From an uncultured Bacteroidota bacterium (GTDB lineage: Bacteria; Bacteroidota; Bacteroidia; Flavobacteriales; Flavobacteriaceae), in contig CAIXNQ010000251.1 of the NCBI GenBank assembly GCA_903920835.1, positions 1-7,339 on the forward strand: a stretch of 7,339 nucleotides of DNA, written 5' to 3'. Under the pieces are notes generated by a model. The model was not told where the DNA came from and did no database searches. It was given only the letters and a program-made list of their open reading frames with translations. The position numbers and the translations under genes were made by a program. How positions within the stretch are numbered: the first letter of the stretch is position 1; the number at the start of each line of letters is the position of its first letter. This document shows, one piece after another, positions 1 to 6,014 of this stretch.

Positions 1-261
1 AAGATTGAGACGGCAGCAATTTGCGATGACGACGAAATGCTTTTAGGGCATCGTACAACGCCTCTGATGAGACTTCGAAATGCAACCTATATTATTTTAA
101 CACACAACCATCCGTCGGGGAAATTAGTTCCGAGTGAAGCCGATATTTCTATTACTAAGAAGATAAAAACCGCAGGAGTTCAACTCGAAATTCCAATTTT
201 AGACCACATAATAATTACTGAAAACGGCTATTTTAGCTTTGCCGATGAAGGAATTTTATAA
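1..261 (+). CDS. radC: RadC-family JAMM/MPN-domain protein, C-terminal part (5' end outside window)
   Basis: This is the last 86 codons of a gene that enters from the left edge in frame 1 and ends at TAA 259-261. The metal-binding JAMM signature of the RadC/JAB family is complete: HNHPSG at codons 35-40 followed by PSEAD at 44-48, giving His35, His37, Ser45 and Asp48. After it comes the usual RadC tail, with LDHIIIT and then YFSFADEGIL at the extreme C-terminus. RadC was once thought to be a DNA repair protein. That role is disputed and its biochemical function is not established. The stretch before the motif (codons 1-24) does not resemble the usual GT..D.R..F..AL segment of RadC, so the upstream part may be divergent or affected by a frameshift. 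Housekeeping RadC and the short mobile-element JAB proteins share this tail and cannot be told apart here. It is probably the first visible gene of an operon with the HAD gene 9 bp downstream. Confidence 0.85.
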   Translation, partial: KIETAAICDDDEMLLGHRTTPLMRLRNATYIILTHNHPSGKLVPSEADISITKKIKTAGVQLEIPILDHIIITENGYFSFADEGIL

Positions 262-270
262 ATTAACAAT

Positions 271-948
271 ATGATTACCGACGTTTTCTTTGATTTAGAC
301 CATACCCTTTGGGATTTTGATACCAATTCTACCTTAGCTTTTAAAAAAATTTTTAACAAAGCCCATCCATCAATTAATATTAATGAATTTATTAGCATTT
401 ATTTGCCAATAAATACTGCACTATGGAAATTGTATCAGGTAAATAAAATCAGTAATGAAGAATTGCGCTACCGTCGGTTAAAAGAATCATTTGATGGTTT
501 AAACTATGCTATTTCTGACGCAGAAATTAATCAGTTGGCGATTGATTACATTGCATTTTTGCCCGAGAACAATCTACTATTTGATGGAGCAATCGAAATT
601 TTAGATTATTTATCAAAAAAATATAAGTTGCACATCATTACCAATGGTTTTGCAGAAGTTCAAACAAAAAAAATAGTCAATTCAAACATTGCTTCTTATT
701 TTATTACAGTAACAAATTCTGAAATGTCAGGTGTAAAGAAGCCCAACCCAATAATTTTTGATCACGCCGTTAAAATAGCCAACACATCCAAAGAAAAATC
801 AATAATGATTGGAGATTGCATTGATTCAGATGTTAATGGTGCTTTAAACTATGGTATGGATGCGGTCTTTTTTAACCCTTATAACGCAAAAGTTGAATCT
901 CATATAAAACAAGTTTCACATTTATTAGAACTAAAAAAACATTTATAA
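271..948 (+). CDS. HAD-superfamily hydrolase, YjjG/YfnB-type non-canonical pyrimidine nucleotidase
   Basis: The product is a 225-residue cytosolic haloacid-dehalogenase phosphatase, the same length as E. coli YjjG. All four HAD motifs are visible. Motif I is FFDLDHTLWDF, with nucleophile Asp8 and general acid/base Asp10. Motif II is HIITNG, with Thr124. Motif III is the Lys of KKPNP, Lys157. Motif IV is GDCIDSD, with Asp182 and Asp187. The helical cap lies between residues about 16 and 100. The DLDHTLWDF form of motif I and the overall length point to the YjjG/YfnB group. Its E. coli member removes phosphate from non-canonical pyrimidine nucleoside monophosphates and keeps them out of DNA; the substrate here is inferred by family. 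ATG 271 is chosen because motif I begins four residues later, as expected for the fold. No Shine-Dalgarno sequence precedes it, which is normal for this phylum. It lies 9 bp after the RadC stop and 2 bp before the next gene, so co-transcription is likely. Confidence 0.9.
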   Translation: MITDVFFDLDHTLWDFDTNSTLAFKKIFNKAHPSININEFISIYLPINTALWKLYQVNKISNEELRYRRLKESFDGLNYAISDAEINQLAIDYIAFLPENNLLFDGAIEILDYLSKKYKLHIITNGFAEVQTKKIVNSNIASYFITVTNSEMSGVKKPNPIIFDHAVKIANTSKEKSIMIGDCIDSDVNGALNYGMDAVFFNPYNAKVESHIKQVSHLLELKKHL

Positions 949-950
949 CC

Positions 951-1685
951 ATGAAAAAAATAATTCTCCTTTTTTTGTTATCAAGTATCGGTTTTGCTCA
1001 GAACATCAACCAATATAATTATGCTTTAGTACCTGCAAAGTTTAGTTTTTTGAAAGAAAATAATCAGTATAATTTAAACCTCATCTCAAAATTATATTTG
1101 AAGAAATATGGATTTGAAGCATATTTTGACAACGAAGATATGCCAAATGAATTTGCTTCTAACAATTGCAACAAAGTTTTTCTGGATGTAATTTCTTGCG
1201 GAAATTTATTTACTACCAAACTAAAAGTAATCTTGAAAGATTGCAAAAACAAAATCATTTCAACCTCACCCGAAGGCAAAAGCGGCGAAAAAGAGTTTCA
1301 GCTTGCCTACAACCAAGCTCTCAGGATGGCATTTGATAACTGGAGCGAACTAAAAGCGCACAATTTTCAGCCCGCTGAAAAATCAATTGAAGTTAATAAA
1401 GAAAACGAAAAAGTTACAGAGACGAAAACAATAATAAATGAAAATCTTTTTTCGCCAGCCACATCCTTATTTGCAAAACCAACAGCTATGGGCTATCAAC
1501 TATTAACCAACAATACAAACGTTCCGGTTTTAGTCTTAACACTTCAAAAAACCTCTTTACCAACTGTTTTTATTGCTTCAGAAAATGGGCAAATGGGTGT
1601 CTTGATTCAGAAGTACAATCAATGGTATTTTGAATATTACATTCAAGAGGGTTTGGTTTCAAGATTGGTTAATATATCTTTCTAA
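951..1685 (+). CDS. Secreted or periplasmic protein of unknown function, probably a conserved Flavobacteriia family
   Basis: I cannot assign a function. The 244-residue product starts with a clear Sec signal peptide: KK at positions 2-3, a hydrophobic stretch at 4-13, and a likely signal peptidase I site after GFA (residue 16), so the mature protein would begin at Gln17. There is no lipobox cysteine. The mature part has an N-terminal globular region (about 20-135) with three cysteines (73, 83, 98), a lysine/glutamate-rich linker (about 140-165) and a C-terminal region (about 172-244) rich in beta-strand-like patterns. The segment EKEFQLAYNQALRMAF (114-129) looks amphipathic and, from memory, recurs in hypothetical proteins of Flavobacterium; I could not check this. 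The start is 2 bp after the HAD stop, so the two genes are almost surely translated from one message. This places an envelope protein in a transcript with a cytosolic phosphatase, and the link between them is unclear. Existence as a gene is well supported by the signal peptide and the tight spacing. Confidence 0.85.
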   Translation: MKKIILLFLLSSIGFAQNINQYNYALVPAKFSFLKENNQYNLNLISKLYLKKYGFEAYFDNEDMPNEFASNNCNKVFLDVISCGNLFTTKLKVILKDCKNKIISTSPEGKSGEKEFQLAYNQALRMAFDNWSELKAHNFQPAEKSIEVNKENEKVTETKTIINENLFSPATSLFAKPTAMGYQLLTNNTNVPVLVLTLQKTSLPTVFIASENGQMGVLIQKYNQWYFEYYIQEGLVSRLVNISF

Positions 1686-1728
1686 ATTTTATTTATAATC
1701 GAGCATATTTATATTTGGTTTAAAGACT

Positions 1729-1745
1729 AAAAAAAGTTTAACTTT
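1729..1745 (-). terminator. Weak candidate terminator after uvrA
   Basis: On the minus strand a 5-bp stem AAAGT/ACTTT with a TAA loop begins inside the uvrA stop codon and runs directly into seven consecutive T (A1729-A1735 on the plus strand). The stem is short and almost all A-T, so it would be a poor intrinsic terminator. The position, immediately after uvrA in a convergent gap of 58 bp, is right. For the plus-strand transcript arriving from 1685 the same hairpin is followed only by ATAAATTAT, so I do not claim it works in both directions. Confidence 0.35.
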
Positions 1746-4584
1746 ATAAATTATGAATCAATTCCTTTTTCAAAAACGGGGCAGTGAAACTTTTTTTACT
1801 TATAGCTACTTCTTCAGGAGTTCCTTTGGCTACAACTTGTCCGCCGCCTTTCCCTCCTTCTGGACCAATGTCGATAATATAATCTGCGAGTTTAATGACA
1901 TCCATATTGTGTTCGATAATTAGAATGGTGTTGCCTTTATCGACCAATTTATTGATGACTTCCATCAATACTCGAATGTCTTCAAAATGCAATCCTGTAG
2001 TGGGTTCGTCAAGAATATAAAAAGTATTTCCGGTGTCTTTTTTTGACAATTCGCCTGCCAATTTAATTCGTTGTGCCTCGCCACCCGAAAGCGTAGTCGA
2101 TTGCTGACCGAGCGTGATATAACCCAAACCTACATCTTGAATGGTTTTTACTTTTCTGAATATTTTAGGTATATTCTCGAAGAATGGAACCGCTTCGTCA
2201 ACGGTCATGTTCAACACATCCGAAATTGATTTTCCTTTATATCTAATCTCTAGCGTTTCTCTATTAAATCGCTTTCCTTGACAGGTTTCGCAAGCCACAT
2301 AAACGTCGGGCAGAAAACTCATTTCAATAGTTCTAACACCTGAGCCTTCGCAGGTTTCGCAACGCCCACCTTTTACATTAAAACTAAATCGTCCAGCTTT
2401 GTAACCTCTAATCATACTTTCAGAAGTCATTGTGAATAGATTTCTAATTTCTGAAAAAACATCGGTATAGGTCGCCGGATTTGACCTCGGAGTTCTCCCG
2501 ATAGGACTTTGATCAATATCTATAACCTTGTCGATATGTTCTAATCCTTCAATTTTTTTGTAGGGTTGCGGTTTTTTAACGCCATTAAAATAATGGGCAT
2601 TCAAAATGGGGTAAAGTGTTTCGTTAATTAAAGTTGATTTTCCGCTTCCAGAAACGCCCGTAATGCAGATTAATTGACCTAAAGGCAGTTCAATAGAAAC
2701 ATTTTTTAGGTTATTGCCAGTGGCTCCAGTGAGTTTTAATGTTTTTCCGTTGCCCAATCGTCTTGTTTTGGGCACTTCAATTTTCATTTTACCGTTCAAA
2801 TATTGAGCAGTTAATGTGTGTTCTTTCAAAATCTGATCAGGTGTGCCTTGACTAATAATTTCACCACCATATTTCCCTGCTTTTGGACCAATATCAATGA
2901 CATAATCTGCTCTTTCAATCATATCTTTGTCATGTTCAACAACTAAAACAGAATTCCCGATGTCTCGAAGTTGTTCTAGAGAATGTATCAACTTTTCATT
3001 GTCACGCTGGTGCAATCCAATGCTGGGTTCGTCTAAAATATAAAGCACTCCAACAAGCTGCGAACCTATTTGTGTTGCTAGTCGAATTCGTTGTGCTTCG
3101 CCGCCAGACAGCGATTTTGAACTTCTGCTCAGAGCTAAATAATTCAGCCCGACGTTCATTAAAAAAGCCAATCGGTCGTTGATTTCTTTAACTACTTCTG
3201 ATGCGATTGCTTTTTGTTTTGATGTCAAATAACTGTCGAGCAATTTGAACCAAATTGTCAAATCTGAAATATCCATATTGCAAAGCTCGACGATATTTTT
3301 ATCATTGATTTTAAAATAAAGCGCTTCTTTTTTCAGTCTAGAACCTTCGCAAACGGGACAATTAACTTCGTCCATAAAATCTTTTGCCCAACGTTTTATA
3401 GATATTGAACCACTTTCGTCGTGCTGATTTTTAATGAAGTTTGCAATTCCTTCAAATTCTATTTTATATGCCTTCCCTACTCCAACTGTTTTTGAAATGA
3501 CTGTGAATTGTTCTTTTCCGCCATTCATAATCATTTCCATAGCTTCGCTCGGAATTGTTTCAATAGCATCGGTTAGTTTGAAATTAAATTTCTCGCCAAT
3601 AATTTCTAGTTGTTTAAATATCCAAGTGTTTTTTTGTTCGCCAATCGGAACGAAACCGCCAGCTTTTATAGATAGTTTTGGATTTGGAACTATTTTTTTT
3701 AGGTTGATTTCATTAATTGTTCCCAAGCCATTGCAGTTTTCACACGCACCTTTGGGAGAATTAAACGAAAATAAATTCGGCTCTGGATTTTGATAAGAAA
3801 TTCCTGTTGAAGGGCACATTAAATTTCTGCTAAAGAATCGAGTTTCGGTAGTGTCATTTTCAATGATCATCAATACATTTTCGCCATGGTGCATCGCTGT
3901 TTTGATACTCTCGGATAAACGCTTTTGATTTTCGGTCGTGTCTTCAACCAACATTCGGTCAATGACAATTTCTATATCATGAGTTTTATAGCGATCCAAC
4001 TTCATACCAGCCGTGATGTCTTTAATTTCGCCATTGACTCTCACTTTCAAGAAACCTTGTTTGGCAATTTGTTGAAAAAGCTCCGCATAATGTCCTTTTC
4101 GAGCACGAATTACTGGCGCAAGAATATTGATTTTTTTGTGGTTAAAATTGGCAATAATTAGGTCTTTAATTTGTTCATCAGAATAGGAAACCATTTTTTC
4201 GCCCGTGTTATAGCTATACGCATCGGCACCACGAGCATAAAGCAATCGAAGGAAATCATAAATTTCTGTAATCGTGCCAACAGTTGAACGCGGACTTTTA
4301 CTTGTAGTTTTTTGTTCGATAGCAATTACTGGCGAAAGTCCGTCAATTTTATCTACATCCGGACGTTCAAGACCACCCAAAAACTGACGAGCATAAGCAG
4401 AAAAAGTTTCAATATAACGTCGTTGTCCTTCGGCATAAATAGTGTCAAAAGCTAGTGATGATTTTCCAGAACCAGAAAGCCCCGTGATTACTACTAATTT
4501 TTCTCTTGGAATTGTGACATCGATATTTTTAAGATTATGAACGCGCGCGCCAATAATTTCGATGGTATTATCTGTGTTTTGCAT
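1744..4584 (-). CDS. uvrA: UvrABC excinuclease subunit A
   Basis: UvrA is the damage-sensing ABC-type ATPase of nucleotide-excision repair. It dimerises, loads UvrB at DNA lesions and then leaves. The 946 residues are full length (E. coli has 940). The two ATPase halves are intact: Walker A GLSGSGKSS (35-43) and GVSGSGKST (643-651), ABC signatures LSGGE (492-496 and 832-836), Walker B ILDEP (516-520 and 857-861), and switch histidines His551 and His892. The second zinc module is complete (Cys742, 745, 765, 768), and the insertion-domain CPVC (409-412) is present. The first zinc module keeps Cys257, Cys281 and Cys284 but has Thr260 where E. coli has cysteine. This appears to be a lineage trait and should not abolish function. 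ATG 4584 is chosen because the first strand of the ATPase begins about residue 8 and a consensus promoter lies just upstream. No uvrB or uvrC is nearby, which is usual. No LexA-type operator is evident upstream. Confidence 0.98.
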   Translation of the reverse strand: MQNTDNTIEIIGARVHNLKNIDVTIPREKLVVITGLSGSGKSSLAFDTIYAEGQRRYIETFSAYARQFLGGLERPDVDKIDGLSPVIAIEQKTTSKSPRSTVGTITEIYDFLRLLYARGADAYSYNTGEKMVSYSDEQIKDLIIANFNHKKINILAPVIRARKGHYAELFQQIAKQGFLKVRVNGEIKDITAGMKLDRYKTHDIEIVIDRMLVEDTTENQKRLSESIKTAMHHGENVLMIIENDTTETRFFSRNLMCPSTGISYQNPEPNLFSFNSPKGACENCNGLGTINEINLKKIVPNPKLSIKAGGFVPIGEQKNTWIFKQLEIIGEKFNFKLTDAIETIPSEAMEMIMNGGKEQFTVISKTVGVGKAYKIEFEGIANFIKNQHDESGSISIKRWAKDFMDEVNCPVCEGSRLKKEALYFKINDKNIVELCNMDISDLTIWFKLLDSYLTSKQKAIASEVVKEINDRLAFLMNVGLNYLALSRSSKSLSGGEAQRIRLATQIGSQLVGVLYILDEPSIGLHQRDNEKLIHSLEQLRDIGNSVLVVEHDKDMIERADYVIDIGPKAGKYGGEIISQGTPDQILKEHTLTAQYLNGKMKIEVPKTRRLGNGKTLKLTGATGNNLKNVSIELPLGQLICITGVSGSGKSTLINETLYPILNAHYFNGVKKPQPYKKIEGLEHIDKVIDIDQSPIGRTPRSNPATYTDVFSEIRNLFTMTSESMIRGYKAGRFSFNVKGGRCETCEGSGVRTIEMSFLPDVYVACETCQGKRFNRETLEIRYKGKSISDVLNMTVDEAVPFFENIPKIFRKVKTIQDVGLGYITLGQQSTTLSGGEAQRIKLAGELSKKDTGNTFYILDEPTTGLHFEDIRVLMEVINKLVDKGNTILIIEHNMDVIKLADYIIDIGPEGGKGGGQVVAKGTPEEVAISKKSFTAPFLKKELIHNL

Positions 4585-4602
4585 GATGTTTTTTCAAAAA
4601 AA

Positions 4603-4631
4603 CAAAGGTACTGTTTTCAGGTTAAAATCAA
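4603..4631 (-). promoter_or_regulatory. uvrA promoter, Bacteroidetes sigma-A type
   Basis: On the minus strand TACCTTTG (4610 down to 4603) matches the Bacteroidetes -7 consensus TAnnTTTG exactly. TTG (4631 down to 4629) lies 18 bp upstream, inside the 17-23 bp spacing described for Flavobacterium promoters. The predicted start would be near 4598, leaving a leader of only about 13-15 nt before the uvrA ATG. It carries no Shine-Dalgarno sequence but is A-rich (GAAAAAACATC), in keeping with translation initiation in this phylum. It implies that uvrA has its own promoter and does not depend on the cyclotransferase gene upstream. Confidence 0.7.
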
Positions 4632-4691
4632 TTTTTATGAAAAGGGTTGAATTGTTTTTATTATTCCAACGAAGAAGAATATTTTTAGATT

Positions 4692-4725
4692 ATTATTGAA
4701 CCAATAATCAAAATATAAATTGGTT
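4692..4725. repeat. AT-rich overlapping inverted repeats between cyclotransferase gene and uvrA
   Basis: Two stems share one arm. ATTATTG (4692-4698) can pair with CAATAAT (4702-4708) across a 3-nt loop, while AACCAAT (4699-4705) can pair with ATTGGTT (4719-4725) across a 13-nt loop. They cannot form together. The site lies 10-43 bp after the stop codon of the minus-strand cyclotransferase gene, so it may be its 3' end structure. No T-run follows on the minus strand, so a classic intrinsic terminator is not supported. Confidence 0.4.
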
Positions 4726-4734
4726 ATTATTTCT

Positions 4735-5781
4735 TTAATCAATAATCTTAATCTCAAACATTTTGTCCCAATTTTTTCCAGTAATAAATATAGTTTTAGT
4801 TTTTTTGTTGTAGGCAATTCCGTTTAAAACATCGGCAGATTTACTTTTGATTTGAGCTTTCAAATCTTTCAAGTCTAGCACACCTTCGATGGCTCCGCTT
4901 TTTGGATTGATTTTAACGATGAAATCCTTTTGCCAAACATTGCTAAAAATGCTGCCTTCAATCCATTCCAATTCATTAATTTCTTTCAATTTTGATGATG
5001 AAGAATAGGTGTTGATGTAATCTGTGGATTTTTGTGTTTCAGGACTCATCGTCCAAATCTTTTCTGAGCTGTCATTAAAATAAATATTTGTTCCGTCATT
5101 GGTCATCCCCCAGCCTTCTGGTTTATCATAAACAAATGTTTTTTCTAATTTCCAAGTTTTTGCATCATAGATAAATCCTACTTTTTCTTTATAAGTGAGT
5201 TGGTAAATTTTATCGTTTATGAATGTAATTCCTTCAGCAAAATATTTGTCTTCAAGCTTGAAACTTTTTAATATTTTACCCGTTTTGTAATCAGTTTTAA
5301 GCAACTTAGATTTGGAATATTGACCAGCACTTTCGTATAAAGTATCTTTATAAAACTCTAAGCCTTCTGTAAATGAAAGTGTGTCGTGCGGATAAGTATT
5401 GATTAGTTTATATTTTAAAAGTTTAGGTTCTATTGAAGAAACCAATTCAATTCGGGTAGTTGTTTCTTGATAACTTCCATTTAAATAGATTACCGCTCTA
5501 ATGTTTTGATAACCTAATTTTTTGTTTGCCAATGAAACTGATATCTTTGAAATATCTTTTTTAGTTACTGTTTTTTCATCATTAATTGAGTAAACAATAC
5601 TGTCGAATTTATCGTCTTTTAAGCTTTTTAGTTCTAAAATTACGGTTTCAGTAGATTGATATTGCTCTTTTAAACCCTTAGTTTCAAAAATAAAGTTGCT
5701 TTCTTCACTGGTTTTATTTGAGCCACAATTGAATAATATTACTGATAAAATTATGAATCCTAAATGCTTATATGTTTTCAT
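4735..5781 (-). CDS. Glutaminyl-peptide cyclotransferase (glutamine cyclotransferase family), lipoprotein
   Basis: The 348-residue product belongs to the plant/bacterial glutaminyl cyclase family, which converts N-terminal glutamine of peptides or proteins to pyroglutamate on a five-bladed beta-propeller. Family hallmarks occur in order: YPHDTLSFTEGLEF (130-143), YESAGQYSKS (149-158), FAEGI (181-185), IYQLTYKE (192-199), PEGWGMT (221-227), NELEWIEG (269-276), LNGIAYN (319-325) and FITGKNWDKMFEI (332-344). The N-terminus is a lipoprotein signal, KTYKH then a hydrophobic run ending LFNC, with Cys19 as likely lipidation site, so the enzyme should be anchored in the envelope. Residues about 25-118 form an extra domain before the propeller, probably a beta-sandwich; its role is unknown. 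The frame stays open upstream to 5982, but ATG 5781 is chosen because it begins the signal peptide and the upstream 67 codons lie antisense to the SRP RNA gene. One loop reads NDSSE where many members have SDGS. The physiological substrates are unknown. Confidence 0.93.
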   Translation of the reverse strand: MKTYKHLGFIILSVILFNCGSNKTSEESNFIFETKGLKEQYQSTETVILELKSLKDDKFDSIVYSINDEKTVTKKDISKISVSLANKKLGYQNIRAVIYLNGSYQETTTRIELVSSIEPKLLKYKLINTYPHDTLSFTEGLEFYKDTLYESAGQYSKSKLLKTDYKTGKILKSFKLEDKYFAEGITFINDKIYQLTYKEKVGFIYDAKTWKLEKTFVYDKPEGWGMTNDGTNIYFNDSSEKIWTMSPETQKSTDYINTYSSSSKLKEINELEWIEGSIFSNVWQKDFIVKINPKSGAIEGVLDLKDLKAQIKSKSADVLNGIAYNKKTKTIFITGKNWDKMFEIKIID

Positions 5782-5801
5782 TTTGAAATATTTTGATGGC
5801 A

Positions 5802-5829
5802 CAATATACAATGATATTTTAAATATCAA
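5802..5829 (-). promoter_or_regulatory. Candidate promoter of the cyclotransferase gene
   Basis: On the minus strand TATATTG (5808 down to 5802) resembles the -7 element TAnnTTTG but is one T short. TTG (5829 down to 5827) lies 18 bp upstream, which is suitable spacing. Transcription would start about 15-20 nt before the chosen ATG at 5781, which supports that start over the longer frame. An alternative, TATCTTTT further upstream, has a TTG only 15 bp away and is less convincing. This is a near match, not a consensus site. Confidence 0.35.
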
Positions 5830-5836
5830 TTTAGAC

Positions 5837-5866
5837 TTGTCAAAATTCAAAAAGATACTATATTTG
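5837..5866 (+). promoter_or_regulatory. Promoter of SRP RNA gene, Bacteroidetes sigma-A type
   Basis: TTG (5837-5839), a 19-bp spacer and TATATTTG (5859-5866) match the Bacteroidetes consensus TTG/TAnnTTTG at ideal spacing. The -7 element ends 4 bp before G5871, where the closing helix of the SRP RNA begins, so promoter and RNA 5' end agree independently. This is the best promoter in the window, as expected for an abundant stable RNA. Confidence 0.85.
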
Positions 5867-5870
5867 CAGC

Positions 5871-5963
5871 GGCAAGTCCTACACGACCAGCTCCTGCAGA
5901 CTCCTCCAGGATGGGAACATAGCAAAGGTACGTGGTTGAGCGGTGCGATGTAGGCAGCTTGCC
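5871..5963 (+). ncRNA. ffs: Signal recognition particle RNA, small bacterial (4.5S) type
   Basis: The RNA binds Ffh and guides the co-translational delivery of membrane and secreted proteins to FtsY and the Sec translocon. The apical domain has the Ffh-binding signature: CAGG (5907-5910), a 3-bp helix AUG/CAU (5911-5913 with 5918-5920) closed by a GGAA tetraloop (5914-5917), then AGCA (5921-5924), the asymmetric-loop side recognised by Ffh. Further helices are CGACCA (5884-5889) with TGGTTG (5933-5938), CCTACA (5878-5883) with TGTAGG (5949-5954), and the terminal helix GGCAAG (5871-5876) with CTTGCC (5958-5963). The unpaired 3' stretch followed by GATGTAG parallels the same place in E. coli 4.5S RNA. 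The length, about 93 nt, fits a small SRP RNA without the Alu domain. A consensus promoter precedes it and a terminator follows, so it is its own transcription unit. The exact ends are inferred from the terminal helix. Confidence 0.93.
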
Positions 5964-5972
5964 ATTTTTTAT

Positions 5973-5997
5973 AATCTTCCACTTCGGAAGATTTTTT
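5973..5997 (+). terminator. Intrinsic terminator of SRP RNA gene
   Basis: AATCTTCC (5973-5980) pairs perfectly with GGAAGATT (5986-5993) around a 5-nt ACTTC loop, and T5992-T5997 then GTTTT complete the U-tract. It begins 10 nt after the terminal helix of the SRP RNA. On the minus strand the hairpin is followed by ATAAAAAATGG with no T-run, so it should not terminate the oxidoreductase transcript coming from the right. Confidence 0.85.
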
Positions 5998-6014
5998 GTT
6001 TTAATGCACTTCGG

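Noticed and set aside
234..241. TAGCTTTG, an exact match to the -7 element, 30 bp before the HAD start
   Set aside because: It lies inside conserved RadC codons for the FSFA residues, and no TTG occurs at the required 17-23 bp upstream, so it is more likely chance.
3434..3793. Plus-strand open frame of 119 codons inside uvrA
   Set aside because: Shadow of the uvrA reading frame on the other strand; the uvrA protein is intact and conserved across it.
4541..4552. Short CG-alternating run within the uvrA 5' end
   Set aside because: It encodes the conserved Gly-Ala-Arg-Val residues at the UvrA N-terminus and is too short to claim a structural or methylation role.
4635..4817. Minus-strand open frame of 60 codons after the cyclotransferase gene
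   Set aside because: It overlaps the cyclotransferase 3' end in another frame and has low-complexity composition typical of AT-rich DNA.
5696..5953. Plus-strand open frame of 85 codons over the cyclotransferase start and SRP RNA
   Set aside because: It is antisense to a well-supported signal peptide, has no recognisable motifs, and its end runs through the structured SRP RNA.
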